A DNA stretch of 34,081 bases from Pontibacter sp. Tf4 (GTDB taxonomy: Bacteria > Bacteroidota > Bacteroidia > Cytophagales > Hymenobacteraceae). Positions within the stretch are counted from its first letter, which is position 1. Every line of letters begins with the position of its first letter. Shown piece after piece: positions 26,009 through 32,201 of this stretch. Made by a program: the position numbers and the translations under genes. The notes under the pieces are model-generated. The model made no database searches. It was not told where the DNA came from and saw nothing but the letters and a program-made list of their open reading frames with translations. The stretch lies in assembly GCF_014212495.1 (NCBI RefSeq), contig NZ_JACKZC010000016.1, forward strand, positions 1 through 34,081, in the 5' to 3' direction.

Positions 26009-26629
26009 TCAATAGCTCTCTTCCATCTCCCACAGTTCTTTAAAGTCGGTTGCCCATTTCTTTAATGCGGATTGTCTGTCATTCAATTTTTTAACTTCAA
26101 AATCTTTGGCTATCACGTCTTTATTATAGTCATTGAGTGTGTCAACTCTTTCCATAATGGTCGCCTGAGAATTTCTAAAGTCAAAGATTCTCTCGGTCAA
26201 TGCATATTTCCAGTTGCCATCCGGTTGAAGAAGCGACTCAGATTTTTTCAAGTAAACGGCTTGTATCGCTTTCTTTGAGTCCAACAGATAGTGTGTGTAA
26301 GTATAGCCGTATTCACCGCATGACATTGAGTCAATTCCAAAACCCATACTTTCCTGTGAGTAATAAGTAACTTTACCAAAACAATCTCCAGCACCATATT
26401 CATTTGTGCTGTCTCTCCTTACACCTGATGTGTTGAACTTCCCCTTAGTTAAATTTACAAGTTCAGAATCTAAGGTATAAGCTCTGTCTGTAGCTACTTG
26501 TTCTACTGGTGGTTGTACCCTTTGCTCAGGTCTATCTTCTCGGTCTGTTGATGCAGTCTCTGACTCACGTACGGGGTTACACGCAGCGGCAAGAGCCCCA
26601 AAGGCAAAAAGGAGAATTTTATACTTCAT
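26009..26629 (-). CDS. cassette 13: lipoprotein of unknown function
   Basis: From ATG 26629 the 206-residue product has a lipoprotein signal (MKYKILLFAFGALAAAC). A polar linker rich in Glu, Asp and Arg follows, then a domain with GAGDCFGKVTYYSQESMGFGIDSMSCGEYGYTYTHYLL and LTERIFDFRNSQATIMERVDTL. Two Cys residues may form a disulfide. No family is recognised. A GTG at 26647 would start within four bases of the cassette boundary and adds residues before the signal peptide, so I reject it. Cassette ends GTTGGCGT / ACGCCAAC are complementary. Confidence 0.78.
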   Translation of the reverse strand: MKYKILLFAFGALAAACNPVRESETASTDREDRPEQRVQPPVEQVATDRAYTLDSELVNLTKGKFNTSGVRRDSTNEYGAGDCFGKVTYYSQESMGFGIDSMSCGEYGYTYTHYLLDSKKAIQAVYLKKSESLLQPDGNWKYALTERIFDFRNSQATIMERVDTLNDYNKDVIAKDFEVKKLNDRQSALKKWATDFKELWEMEESY

Positions 26630-26647
26630 TCTGTTATTTAATTGCAC

Positions 26648-26713
26648 GCCAACGGTTAGGCTAAACGACGGCCAAGGCCGTCGGCCGTAGGCTGACGTTT
26701 ATGCATTGTTGTG
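26648..26713 (-). repeat. attC site M (cassette 14)
   Basis: AACG at 26651, GTT at 26708. Outer arms GGCTAAACG / CGTTTATGC pair imperfectly; inner GGCC...GGCC palindrome as in sites C and G. Core GTTGTGGC pairs with GCCACAAC. Confidence 0.85.
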
Positions 26714-26723
26714 GCGAGTTTTT

Positions 26724-27113
26724 CTACTGCAAAGCCCGCCGAGTTTCTTCTTTTCTGTTTTTGGCCTGTTTTTGGAAAAAGAGGCCGGAAACGCTAAAAG
26801 GAGCGTTTGAAGGATTCTTTATTTCTGTTTTCGCCCTGTTTTCTGGAAATCAGGCCGAAAACGCATTTTGAGTCCGTCCTTTTAAAGGCGTTTTGCGTCC
26901 GTCTTTGCTCAAACGCCTGGTCAATTCCTCTTCTGCGACTTTTGCTTCTTCTGCAACAATTGTCGGTAAAAGTCGGGGTGCATTTTCTTTCTTTCTTTTG
27001 CTAAGGTAATCTAATGCTTTTGCCGAAGATTTACTGCAGCTTTTGCCGGTTTCTTTTTGGCTTTTGCTACTCTTGCCGATAATTTTTTTACGCTGGCCTC
27101 ACCTAGAAGCCAT
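26724..27113 (-). pseudogene. cassette 14: basic-protein frame broken by two TGA codons
   Basis: No intact gene fills this cassette, but one minus frame runs from ATG 27113, 17 bp inside the boundary, to TAG at 26724, just before the attC. It is interrupted only by TGA at codon 5 (27099-27101) and TGA near codon 88 (26850-26852). The frame is Lys-rich and coding-like (KALDYLSKRKKENAPRLLPT, then VAEEAKVAEEELTRRLSKDG). Two imperfect direct repeats of about 47 bp lie at its 3' end; the second TGA aligns with TCT in the other copy when read in the matching frame. It is most simply a pseudogene, but readthrough or a source with recoded TGA cannot be excluded. Function unknown. Confidence 0.5.
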
Positions 27114-27126
27114 ATTCAAAATTTGC

Positions 27127-27189
27127 CACAACGGCTCGTACAGGCTAAGGCAAAGCGTCAGCTGAAGCTTAAGCCTGTGCCTTGTTAGC
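27127..27189 (-). repeat. attC site N (cassette 15)
   Basis: AACG at 27130, GTT at 27184. Same sequence as site I. The three bases before AAC differ (CAC versus TGT), because they belong to the neighbouring cassette. Confidence 0.92.
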
Positions 27190-27688
27190 GGCTACTGTTC
27201 TTCAGTTTTCTGTTTCGTTAAACCACTCTTGACCATTTTCAAGACGCTGCAAGAAATCAGTAAAGGAATCTCCGATATGGACGTGATACTCTTCGCTTAG
27301 GTCAATATATGGTGTAATTACTACTCGGAATTTTCTTTCTTCTTTTCTTTCTAAAGCTATTAACTCACCAGCTCCATTTGAACCTATACCAATGGTATTT
27401 GGAAGGTTTTCAAGTATAAGATACTCTTCATTCAGCTGCTTTAACTCGTTCAAATCCCAAAGGCTCACATACTCTTCGCCAACTGAATCTTCGAAGCCCT
27501 GATAATTGATTAGAAAACCTTTGTAATCTTCGGGCAAAGTGAAACCTACTACACTTTCTAATTCTTTTATTGCGTCATTAGAAGTTTCTTTCCGTTTAGG
27601 GACTTTATATTTAGCCAGTATAGCTTCTATATGGAGCATTAGATAATCTTGTTAAAGGCTTTAATTTTAAACTTCCTGTTACCGCTAA
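27132..27688 (-). repeat. duplicated cassette, copy 2
   Basis: A 557-bp unit identical by eye to 23848-24404, lying 3284 bp away in the same orientation. Confidence 0.93.
27202..27639 (-). CDS. cassette 15: SMI1/KNR4 (SUKH) family protein, copy 2
   Basis: The 145-residue protein is identical to that of cassette 10 and carries the same SUKH motifs (LPEDYKGFLINYQG; IGIGSNGAGELIAL). The absence of any difference in coding or non-coding parts suggests a recent duplication or re-insertion. A second copy nearer the array's 5' end could raise expression if transcription comes from an upstream cassette promoter. Likely toxin immunity, by family. Confidence 0.93.
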   Translation of the reverse strand: MLHIEAILAKYKVPKRKETSNDAIKELESVVGFTLPEDYKGFLINYQGFEDSVGEEYVSLWDLNELKQLNEEYLILENLPNTIGIGSNGAGELIALERKEERKFRVVITPYIDLSEEYHVHIGDSFTDFLQRLENGQEWFNETEN

Positions 27689-27734
27689 CGTCTGGGCTAA
27701 ATGATGGCTTCGCTAACATTTAGTTGTTGTTAGA
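27684..27734 (-). repeat. attC site O (cassette 16), short type
   Basis: AACG at 27687, GTT at 27729. Arms CTAAATG / CATTTAG around ATGGCTTCGCTAA. Core GTTAGAGA pairs with the right end TCTCTAAC. Confidence 0.82.
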
Positions 27735-27746
27735 GAGTTTTGTTTT

Positions 27747-28085
27747 TTAATCAAGACTATAATTTAAAACCTTCCAATCACCAAATATTTTTACAACAAT
27801 AGCCTGAACGCCAACTGTATCTTTTGAACCTAAAATCTCAAATTTCACTTTTACAGAATCAAGCTCCGGATCAGGGAGATCGTCTATTAAATATTCTGTA
27901 GCTACAACTTCGCCTACTTGCTGACGAATCTTTTTACTTTCTGTTATAGTTTCAATAGCTTGGTCTAATGCTTCTGATCTTGGCATATGTGAGCGTATCC
28001 ATACTACAAAACTTAACCCAGCCACAAGAACAATCAGAAAGATTATGCCTAAGATTTTTAATACCAACTTCTGATCCTTATTCAT
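27747..28085 (-). CDS. cassette 16: Coa1-like membrane-anchored small protein
   Basis: The 112-residue product has one N-terminal transmembrane helix (about 8-30, LVLKILGIIFLIVLVAGLSF). An exported domain follows with SEALDQAIETITESKKIRQQVGEVV and VKVKFEILGSKDTVGVQAIVVKIFGDWKVLNYSLD. The helix, then VGEV, then VxFxIxGxKG, then WxV order resembles the Coa1/Tim21-like fold (cytochrome oxidase assembly protein 1 family in annotations), which is frequent in small bacterial membrane proteins of unknown role. The similarity is structural and by eye. Start 13 bp inside the cassette boundary. Confidence 0.65.
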   Translation of the reverse strand: MNKDQKLVLKILGIIFLIVLVAGLSFVVWIRSHMPRSEALDQAIETITESKKIRQQVGEVVATEYLIDDLPDPELDSVKVKFEILGSKDTVGVQAIVVKIFGDWKVLNYSLD

Positions 28086-28095
28086 TACAATGTTC

Positions 28096-28158
28096 TCTAA
28101 CGTTTAGTACAGGCTGTGAACGAGGCGCAGCCGAGTATATAGCCTGTGCCGGGTTACC
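28096..28158 (-). repeat. attC site P (cassette 17)
   Basis: AACG at 28099, GTT at 28153. Arms GTACAGGCT / AGCCTGTGC; centre GAGGCGCAGCCGAG. Core GTTACCC pairs with GGGTAAC. Confidence 0.9.
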
Positions 28159-28168
28159 CGAAGTAGTT

Positions 28169-28627
28169 CTATTCTTTATCAAATATCACCATGGTATGGT
28201 CTTCCCCTGCCAGCTCTTCATTGATTATTTGAGAAATTATCTCCCAGTTGCCCCCTGCAAGGCCAGCTCCTATGGCCGGGTAAGCCATTCTTAATCCAGA
28301 GAAGTTCTCTTTTATTGCTTTGAATGCTGAACGTATAGCTTCATAGTCTGCCTTTACTCCTTTGCCTCTCCATTCATATTGCGTATAGGCATTTACTACT
28401 TTCAGATTTTTACCGTTCACAGTTATGTCTGCGCTGCTGATGGAGCCAAGCTTTGACTTGTCTCCTTTACTAGTTGCCAGATCAGCCTTGTATGCTTCAG
28501 GAAACTCTTGCTTTATAGTTTTAGCTATCCCTGCTCCCATTGTGCAAAAGCAATTGCAGCCATGAATGATGAGGTCAAATTCATTTCTTAAAGCTTTCTT
28601 TACTAAGTCTCCTTTAACTGTTTTCAT
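28169..28627 (-). CDS. cassette 17: macro domain protein
   Basis: The 152-residue product is a stand-alone macro domain. It shows GDL (6-8), the ADP-ribose-binding loop HGCNCFCTMGAGIA (22-35) and the second glycine loop PAIGAGLAGGNWE (117-129). Macro domains bind ADP-ribose or its derivatives, and several remove ADP-ribose from proteins or nucleic acids. In bacteria some act as antitoxins to ADP-ribosylating toxins (DarG) or in phage defence. The short, single-domain form and GCNCFCTMGAGIA loop recall the Poa1p/TARG1-type branch. No ADP-ribosyltransferase is next to it. A cytosolic hydrolase or binder is the safest reading. Confidence 0.92.
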   Translation of the reverse strand: MKTVKGDLVKKALRNEFDLIIHGCNCFCTMGAGIAKTIKQEFPEAYKADLATSKGDKSKLGSISSADITVNGKNLKVVNAYTQYEWRGKGVKADYEAIRSAFKAIKENFSGLRMAYPAIGAGLAGGNWEIISQIINEELAGEDHTMVIFDKE

Positions 28628-28640
28628 GAATTCTATTAAG

Positions 28641-28692
28641 GGTAACGGACTTGGCCATAAGGCGGCGTAGCTGGCTTATGGGTTTGGTTATG
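28641..28692 (-). repeat. attC site Q (cassette 18), short type
   Basis: AACG at 28644, GTT at 28687. Perfect arms CCATAAG / CTTATGG around GCGGCGTAGCTGG. Core GTTATGGG pairs with CCCATAAC; the gene's TAA stop overlaps it. Confidence 0.88.
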
Positions 28693-29383
28693 GGCTGTAT
28701 TCCTTTATCTTTTCAATAAATTTCTTTAGTACAGTTAGTTCTTCCGCATTACAGCCTGTACAGTTCCTAATCATTCTTTCTTCAATCCGCGCAATTTCTT
28801 CTCTTTCTTTCTTCTCAAATTCAGCACCTACTTCCATTGCAACTCCGTCAGCCCAATTATTAAAATCAGCTTCTGTTAAGAATGACGCAGTTCTAAAATA
28901 TCCAATTAGCTGTTGTGGATTACTTTCAACGTACTCCTTCATTGTTGAATAAAGAGGCTCAGCAAATGCTCCATCTGCCCACCATATAGTTCTTGTAACA
29001 AGAGTAAAATAAAAGGGATGCCTTTCTTTATCTTTACTGAACAAGCTGTCTGGAATAGCGAGAGTCTGATCATCATCTTGTAGTTCAACCTTCTTCTGAA
29101 AGATATCTTTAAAGAGTAAGGGAATGAAGGGGTCAGCAAGATGCTCTTGTAAGGTCTTAGTGCCAACCATTTCGTCAAGTTCAATCTCTCTGAAGTTACT
29201 TTCGTAGTAGCTTGGCTTTCTACTTTCTTCTTTTGCTTGTGCAGGATTCATAAAACTACTGTCTTCAGCTCTATCCTGAACTTCTGTTACAGGATGATGT
29301 TCGCTTGTTCTTTGCTCCTGTTCGTTCACTTGACTACATGAAGCAAGCAAAGCAGCTAACAGAACGATATAAATCCTTTTCAT
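28688..29383 (-). CDS. cassette 18: lipoprotein of unknown function
   Basis: The 231-residue product has a lipoprotein signal (MKRIYIVLLAALLASC) and a long polar linker. A mostly helical domain follows: TKTLQEHLADPFIPLLFKDIFQKK, then PFYFTLVTRTIWWADGAFAEPLYSTMKEYVESN and FNNWADGVAMEVGAEFEKKEREEIARIEERM. Near the C terminus NCTGCNAEE has a CxxC pair. No family is recognised; the overall architecture is like other cassette-borne lipoproteins of this array. The TAA stop overlaps the attC core, so nothing separates gene and site. Confidence 0.78.
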   Translation of the reverse strand: MKRIYIVLLAALLASCSQVNEQEQRTSEHHPVTEVQDRAEDSSFMNPAQAKEESRKPSYYESNFREIELDEMVGTKTLQEHLADPFIPLLFKDIFQKKVELQDDDQTLAIPDSLFSKDKERHPFYFTLVTRTIWWADGAFAEPLYSTMKEYVESNPQQLIGYFRTASFLTEADFNNWADGVAMEVGAEFEKKEREEIARIEERMIRNCTGCNAEELTVLKKFIEKIKEYSP

Positions 29384-29399
29384 AAATTAATTTATTTCC

Positions 29400-29451
29400 C
29401 ATAACGGACAGAGCTTTGCCGTGGCGTGGCTACGGTAAAGGTGTGGTTAGG
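29400..29451 (-). repeat. attC site R (cassette 19), short type
   Basis: AACG at 29403, GTT at 29446. Arms CTTTGCCGT / ACGGTAAAG with one mismatch around GGCGTGGCT. Core GTTAGGC pairs with GCCTAAC. Near twin of site S. Confidence 0.88.
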
Positions 29452-29548
29452 CTAAGTAGTTCTTCAAATTTATTATTAATACAGCGTGTAAAGTCTGAAG
29501 CAAAACATTTTCATCAATTCATACTTAAGAACTTTCTATTTCTTAAAG

Positions 29549-29734
29549 CTAAAAAAGAGTTCTAAACAAAAGAGCCATTCCTACAATAATAGCCATGAAA
29601 GCACCTGCAAACATGCTAATGTTATCCCCATACTTATCAATGAATTCTTCTTTTCTATTACTCAAGAGGTGGTACATTGAAAGCACTCCTATTAGTAAAA
29701 ACAAGATACCAAGAACAAGCTCGTACAAATCCAT
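29549..29734 (-). CDS. cassette 19: small two-helix membrane protein
   Basis: A 61-residue protein made of two hydrophobic segments (LVLGILFLLIGVLSMYHLL and FAGAFMAIIVGMALLFRTLF) joined by a charged turn (SNRKEEFIDKYGDN). It should sit in the inner membrane with both ends on the same side. Small membrane proteins of this kind have no predictable function. About 100 bp of apparently non-coding sequence lie between its stop and the attC, more than in any other gene-bearing cassette. Cassette ends GTTAGGC / GCCTAAC are complementary, which supports the unit. Confidence 0.68.
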   Translation of the reverse strand: MDLYELVLGILFLLIGVLSMYHLLSNRKEEFIDKYGDNISMFAGAFMAIIVGMALLFRTLF

Positions 29735-29767
29735 TCCTAAGCTGTTATTTTATAATTTAATATTTTG

Positions 29768-29818
29768 CCTAACGGTTGGGCTTTGCGGTGGCGCAGCTAC
29801 CGTAAAGGTGTGGTTACC
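29768..29818 (-). repeat. attC site S (cassette 20), short type
   Basis: AACG at 29771, GTT at 29813. Arms CTTTGCGGT / ACCGTAAAG around GGCGCAGCT. Core GTTACCT pairs with AGGTAAC. Confidence 0.88.
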
Positions 29819-29853
29819 TTTTGTAATTCTTTATTAATTCTGAATCTCTATTT

Positions 29854-30132
29854 TCAACTACGCCAATTTATCATGATGTAGACAAGAATAATTAATCCTT
29901 CTATTATTGTCAGTGTGGCACCAATAATTAGACCTATCCCAATTGCTCTTTGGTTACTACTCTTAATGGCTTTATTTTTAATTCCAATGTGGTAACCAGC
30001 AATAAACTCAACAGTCATTTGACAAATAAATATAAAGGTATAATCGAGGACTTTATAACCATACCTTATCATTAGGTCATTTAATATCGCAGTACTAACC
30101 GCTACTACTAAAATTTTAAGGTTTCTTCTCAA
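29854..30132 (-). CDS. cassette 20: small membrane protein
   Basis: A 92-residue protein with about three hydrophobic segments: LKILVVAVSTAILNDLMIRYGYKV, then YTFIFICQMTVEFIAGYHIGI, and IGIGLIIGATLTIIEGLIILVYIMI. A basic stretch (KNKAIKSSNQR) lies between the second and third. No family is recognised. It ends NWRS and starts 20 bp inside the cassette boundary. Location in the inner membrane is inferred from hydrophobicity; the function is unknown. Confidence 0.7.
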   Translation of the reverse strand: MRRNLKILVVAVSTAILNDLMIRYGYKVLDYTFIFICQMTVEFIAGYHIGIKNKAIKSSNQRAIGIGLIIGATLTIIEGLIILVYIMINWRS

Positions 30133-30149
30133 TTATATTTTTTATGACA

Positions 30150-30199
30150 GGTAACGGCTTGGCTAGGGCACGTTTTAATGTGCTTTAGGTTTTGTTGGC
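30150..30199 (-). repeat. attC site T (cassette 21), degenerate short type
   Basis: AACG at 30153, GTT at 30194. Arms CTAGGGCA / TGCTTTAG pair with two wobble or mismatch positions. Core GTTGGCG pairs with CGCCAAC. Confidence 0.75.
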
Positions 30200-30205
30200 G
30201 CTTCG

Positions 30206-30565
30206 TTATTTTTGGTTTTGTTTCCAGTTTTTCAACCAGTACTGGTATCCTAAAGCATCTGCGGAGTCACCTTGAGCTGCCAAATTTATAACACTTAGAG
30301 CTTTTTGTTCATTTTCTTTATTCACTGAAAGTTTCTCAAGAATGTGAATTGCAGCCCATAAACTTGTTTTATGTTCAGGAATGTTGAGCAGATCAATAAA
30401 CTGTGCTGTTTTTTCTGGTGTCTGGCCGGTGGCAATTTTTTCAACAATCTTGGACATTCTACCCACTGCCTTATTATGATTCTTGACTGAAGCTTTATCG
30501 CTATAATCTGTTCGGGCGCAAGTAGCTGCTAAACTCTTATACTCTTCTATCAAGTCTTTTTCCAT
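30206..30565 (-). CDS. cassette 21: DUF2019/HEAT-like helical protein
   Basis: From ATG 30565 the 119-residue product is almost wholly helical (IEEYKSLAATCARTDYS, then KAVGRMSKIVEKIATG, LWAAIHILEKLSVNKENEQKALSVINLAAQGDSADALGYQYWLKNWKQ). The helix pairs and the late ALGYQYWLKNWK segment recall DUF2019-type or HEAT-like small proteins, which have no defined reaction. A TTG at 30583 sits on the cassette boundary itself and is unlikely. The stop is about 10 bp from the attC core. Confidence 0.68.
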   Translation of the reverse strand: MEKDLIEEYKSLAATCARTDYSDKASVKNHNKAVGRMSKIVEKIATGQTPEKTAQFIDLLNIPEHKTSLWAAIHILEKLSVNKENEQKALSVINLAAQGDSADALGYQYWLKNWKQNQK

Positions 30566-30578
30566 AATTTTAATGCAC

Positions 30579-30642
30579 GCCAACGGACTTGTACATGCTG
30601 TGGCGAGGCGTAAGCCAAAGCTTGAGCATGTGCCTTGTTATC
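30579..30642 (-). repeat. attC site U (cassette 22)
   Basis: AACG at 30582, GTT at 30637. Arms GTACATGCT / AGCATGTGC; centre GAGGCGTAAGCCAAAGC. Core GTTATCTT pairs with AAGATAAC. Confidence 0.9.
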
Positions 30643-30664
30643 TTGAATTGTTTTTCAGTTTAGC

Positions 30665-31033
30665 TTACTTTCTTGGTTGCAGCTTAAGGTCAAGGTTTAG
30701 CTTTTGAAGCTCTTCGTAAAACTCTGTAGAATCCAGTGGAACAGGTTGTGTTCCTTGCCTTTTGTCTATAATCCAGAATTTGATTTCTTTATTAATCCTG
30801 TCTTGGATGTTTCTTGCAATGATGTACTCTTCGTTAAAACCATAGTGAGTCACTTCTTCAGGAACTATAGTCTGTCCACCACTTCTCTTATCATTTCTAC
30901 TTAGTAAGATTTGAGATTCCCTTCCATCGCCCATGTAGTAATAGTTACTACCAAGCTCTTCAATATTACCAGTGTGGTCATACACGCATGCCTGTAAAGA
31001 TAGAACTACACCGACTAAAAGGATTTTCTTCAT
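30665..31033 (-). CDS. cassette 22: DUF3997-like lipoprotein
   Basis: The 122-residue product has a lipoprotein signal (MKKILLVGVVLSLQAC, Cys 16). The mature part reads YYYMGDGRESQILLSRND, then TIVPEEVTHYGFNEEYIIARNIQ and IKFWIIDKRQGTQPVPLDSTEFYEEL. The IxPxEVxxYxFNExYIIAxQ and WIIDK pattern is what I associate with DUF3997, a small envelope domain of unknown function. The start is 26 bp inside the cassette boundary. Cassette ends GTTATCTT / AAGATAAC match those of cassette 3. Confidence 0.72.
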   Translation of the reverse strand: MKKILLVGVVLSLQACVYDHTGNIEELGSNYYYMGDGRESQILLSRNDKRSGGQTIVPEEVTHYGFNEEYIIARNIQDRINKEIKFWIIDKRQGTQPVPLDSTEFYEELQKLNLDLKLQPRK

Positions 31034-31056
31034 CTTGATTTATGACTGCAATTAAA

Positions 31057-31121
31057 GATAACGGTGGTCGTATAAAAGGCGAACGAGGCGCAGCCGAAGG
31101 TGGCTTTTATACCTTGTTAGC
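31057..31121 (-). repeat. attC site V (cassette 23)
   Basis: AACG at 31060, GTT at 31116. Perfect 9-bp arms GTATAAAAG / CTTTTATAC; centre GAGGCGCAGCCGAAG. Core GTTAGCCAAA pairs over ten bases with TTTGGCTAAC. Confidence 0.92.
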
Positions 31122-31125
31122 CAAA

Positions 31126-31557
31126 TCAATTTTCCCCTTCAGGTTCTGCCCCTTCTCTTTTCTTCTTTTTCACTTTGTTCACGGCTTCAATCCATTCACT
31201 TTTAGGCTTTATGAATCTGTCAGCACGCTTAGCACTTATTAAGCCATAGTCCGTCCACAGGATTTCTGCACCATCTTCTAAGTCTTCGTAAAGTGGAAGC
31301 AAGTCACCTATACCTACGAATGTGTTCTCCATTTCCACACCGCTTTGATTCTTGAAGCTATAGTTGTAATCGTTTCCGAGCTTTTCTGCTTTTTCATAAG
31401 CTTCTTCGACAGATTCAGCTTTTATCAGATGATAGTTGCCCCAAACAGTACATCTTCTATTTGCATTTGATTTATCTGAATCAGCCGATTCTGTACGCTC
31501 TATTATCTCGGCTATGAACCAGTTGCCCTTATTGATGATTTTCTCTTTTAAATTCAT
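31126..31557 (-). CDS. cassette 23: DUF4288 domain protein
   Basis: From ATG 31557 the 143-residue protein reads NWFIAEIIERTESADSD, then CTVWGNYHLIKAESVEEAYEKAEKLG, and FVGIGDLLPLYEDLEDGAEILWTDYG. This WFIAEI ... HLIKAxSxEEAYEKA ... VGIxDLLPxYEDLEDGAEI series is characteristic of DUF4288, a short soluble domain of unknown role that often occurs near SUKH and other immunity-type genes. A lysine-rich tail follows. A TTG at 31608 lies inside attC site W and is rejected. The stop is only 8 bp from the attC core. Confidence 0.85.
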   Translation of the reverse strand: MNLKEKIINKGNWFIAEIIERTESADSDKSNANRRCTVWGNYHLIKAESVEEAYEKAEKLGNDYNYSFKNQSGVEMENTFVGIGDLLPLYEDLEDGAEILWTDYGLISAKRADRFIKPKSEWIEAVNKVKKKKREGAEPEGEN

Positions 31558-31570
31558 AGCTTTTGTTTTG

Positions 31571-31632
31571 GCTAACGGCTTGTGCAGATGAAGCCCGTAG
31601 CGTCGCAAGGGTTAAAGCTGCACCTTGTTATG
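31571..31632 (-). repeat. attC site W (cassette 24)
   Basis: AACG at 31574, GTT at 31627. Outer arms GTGCAG / CTGCAC; inner part AAGCCCGTAGCGTCGCAAGG resembles site E. Core GTTATGTG pairs with CACATAAC. Confidence 0.87.
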
Positions 31633-31643
31633 TGCTTTTGTTC

Positions 31644-32111
31644 TTATTTTTCTGATGGCACCCAGCCTTCGTTAATCTTAATAATTAGTTCTACTATCTT
31701 TTCTTCTGAATTTTCTCTCCCTGCGTCAAGACAGAAAACCGTTTTTATTTCTTGTTCTTCGTCCCATGCTAAAAAGGTGGCAAACCAAACTCCTTCTTCA
31801 AAATCATTGTGCCACGTGGTCATGATGTCAAAGTCTGGCAGATGGGCATTCTCAATTTCAACTTCTCTCATTGTTATAGTTTCATCAAATGTATCATGAA
31901 GCTTTTCCCCTTGCTCTCCCAAACAACAGACGTAGCAAACATCTCTGTCTATACTTTTTCTTGCTATCTCGTCTAAGATAGTAGTGGCTTTATTATCTAC
32001 TATAGCCATCAAAAGCCAGTTTTCTGTCGGCATTTCTTTTGACCAGTTGACAGAAGTATCGTGCCTTTGATATAGTATTTCTTTTTCTCCTACGGTCCAG
32101 AGTTTCTTCAT
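31644..32111 (-). CDS. cassette 24: hypothetical protein
   Basis: A 155-residue soluble acidic protein. Notable segments are ENWLLMAIVDNKATTILDEIARKSIDRDVCYVCCLGEQGEKLHDTF (with a CYVCC cluster) and HLPDFDIMTTWHNDFEEGVWFATFLAW. The pattern of an exposed Cys cluster followed by a WHNDFEEGxWFA block occurs in uncharacterised proteins I cannot name with certainty. No signal peptide is present. Cassette ends GTTATGTG / CACATAAC are shared with cassette 26, including about 19 bases next to the attC, although the genes are unrelated. Confidence 0.75.
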   Translation of the reverse strand: MKKLWTVGEKEILYQRHDTSVNWSKEMPTENWLLMAIVDNKATTILDEIARKSIDRDVCYVCCLGEQGEKLHDTFDETITMREVEIENAHLPDFDIMTTWHNDFEEGVWFATFLAWDEEQEIKTVFCLDAGRENSEEKIVELIIKINEGWVPSEK

Positions 32112-32125
32112 TATTCTCTATTACA

Positions 32126-32190
32126 CATAACGTGCTGGTATAGCAGATGGCGAGGCGTTAGCCGAAGCTTAACTGCTATACTTTGTTGGC
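32126..32190 (-). repeat. attC site X (cassette 25)
   Basis: AACG at 32129, GTT at 32185. Perfect 9-bp arms GTATAGCAG / CTGCTATAC; centre GAGGCGTTAGCCGAAGC. Core GTTGGC pairs with GCCAAC. Confidence 0.9.
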
Positions 32191-32201
32191 TACCGTTTTA
32201 T

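Noticed and set aside
26807..27004. Plus-strand 65-residue frame in cassette 14
   Set aside because: It runs against all other cassette genes and mirrors the Lys-rich minus frame, which has better coding signs.
27968..28294. Plus-strand 108-residue frame
   Set aside because: It crosses attC site P and overlaps two well-supported minus-strand genes.
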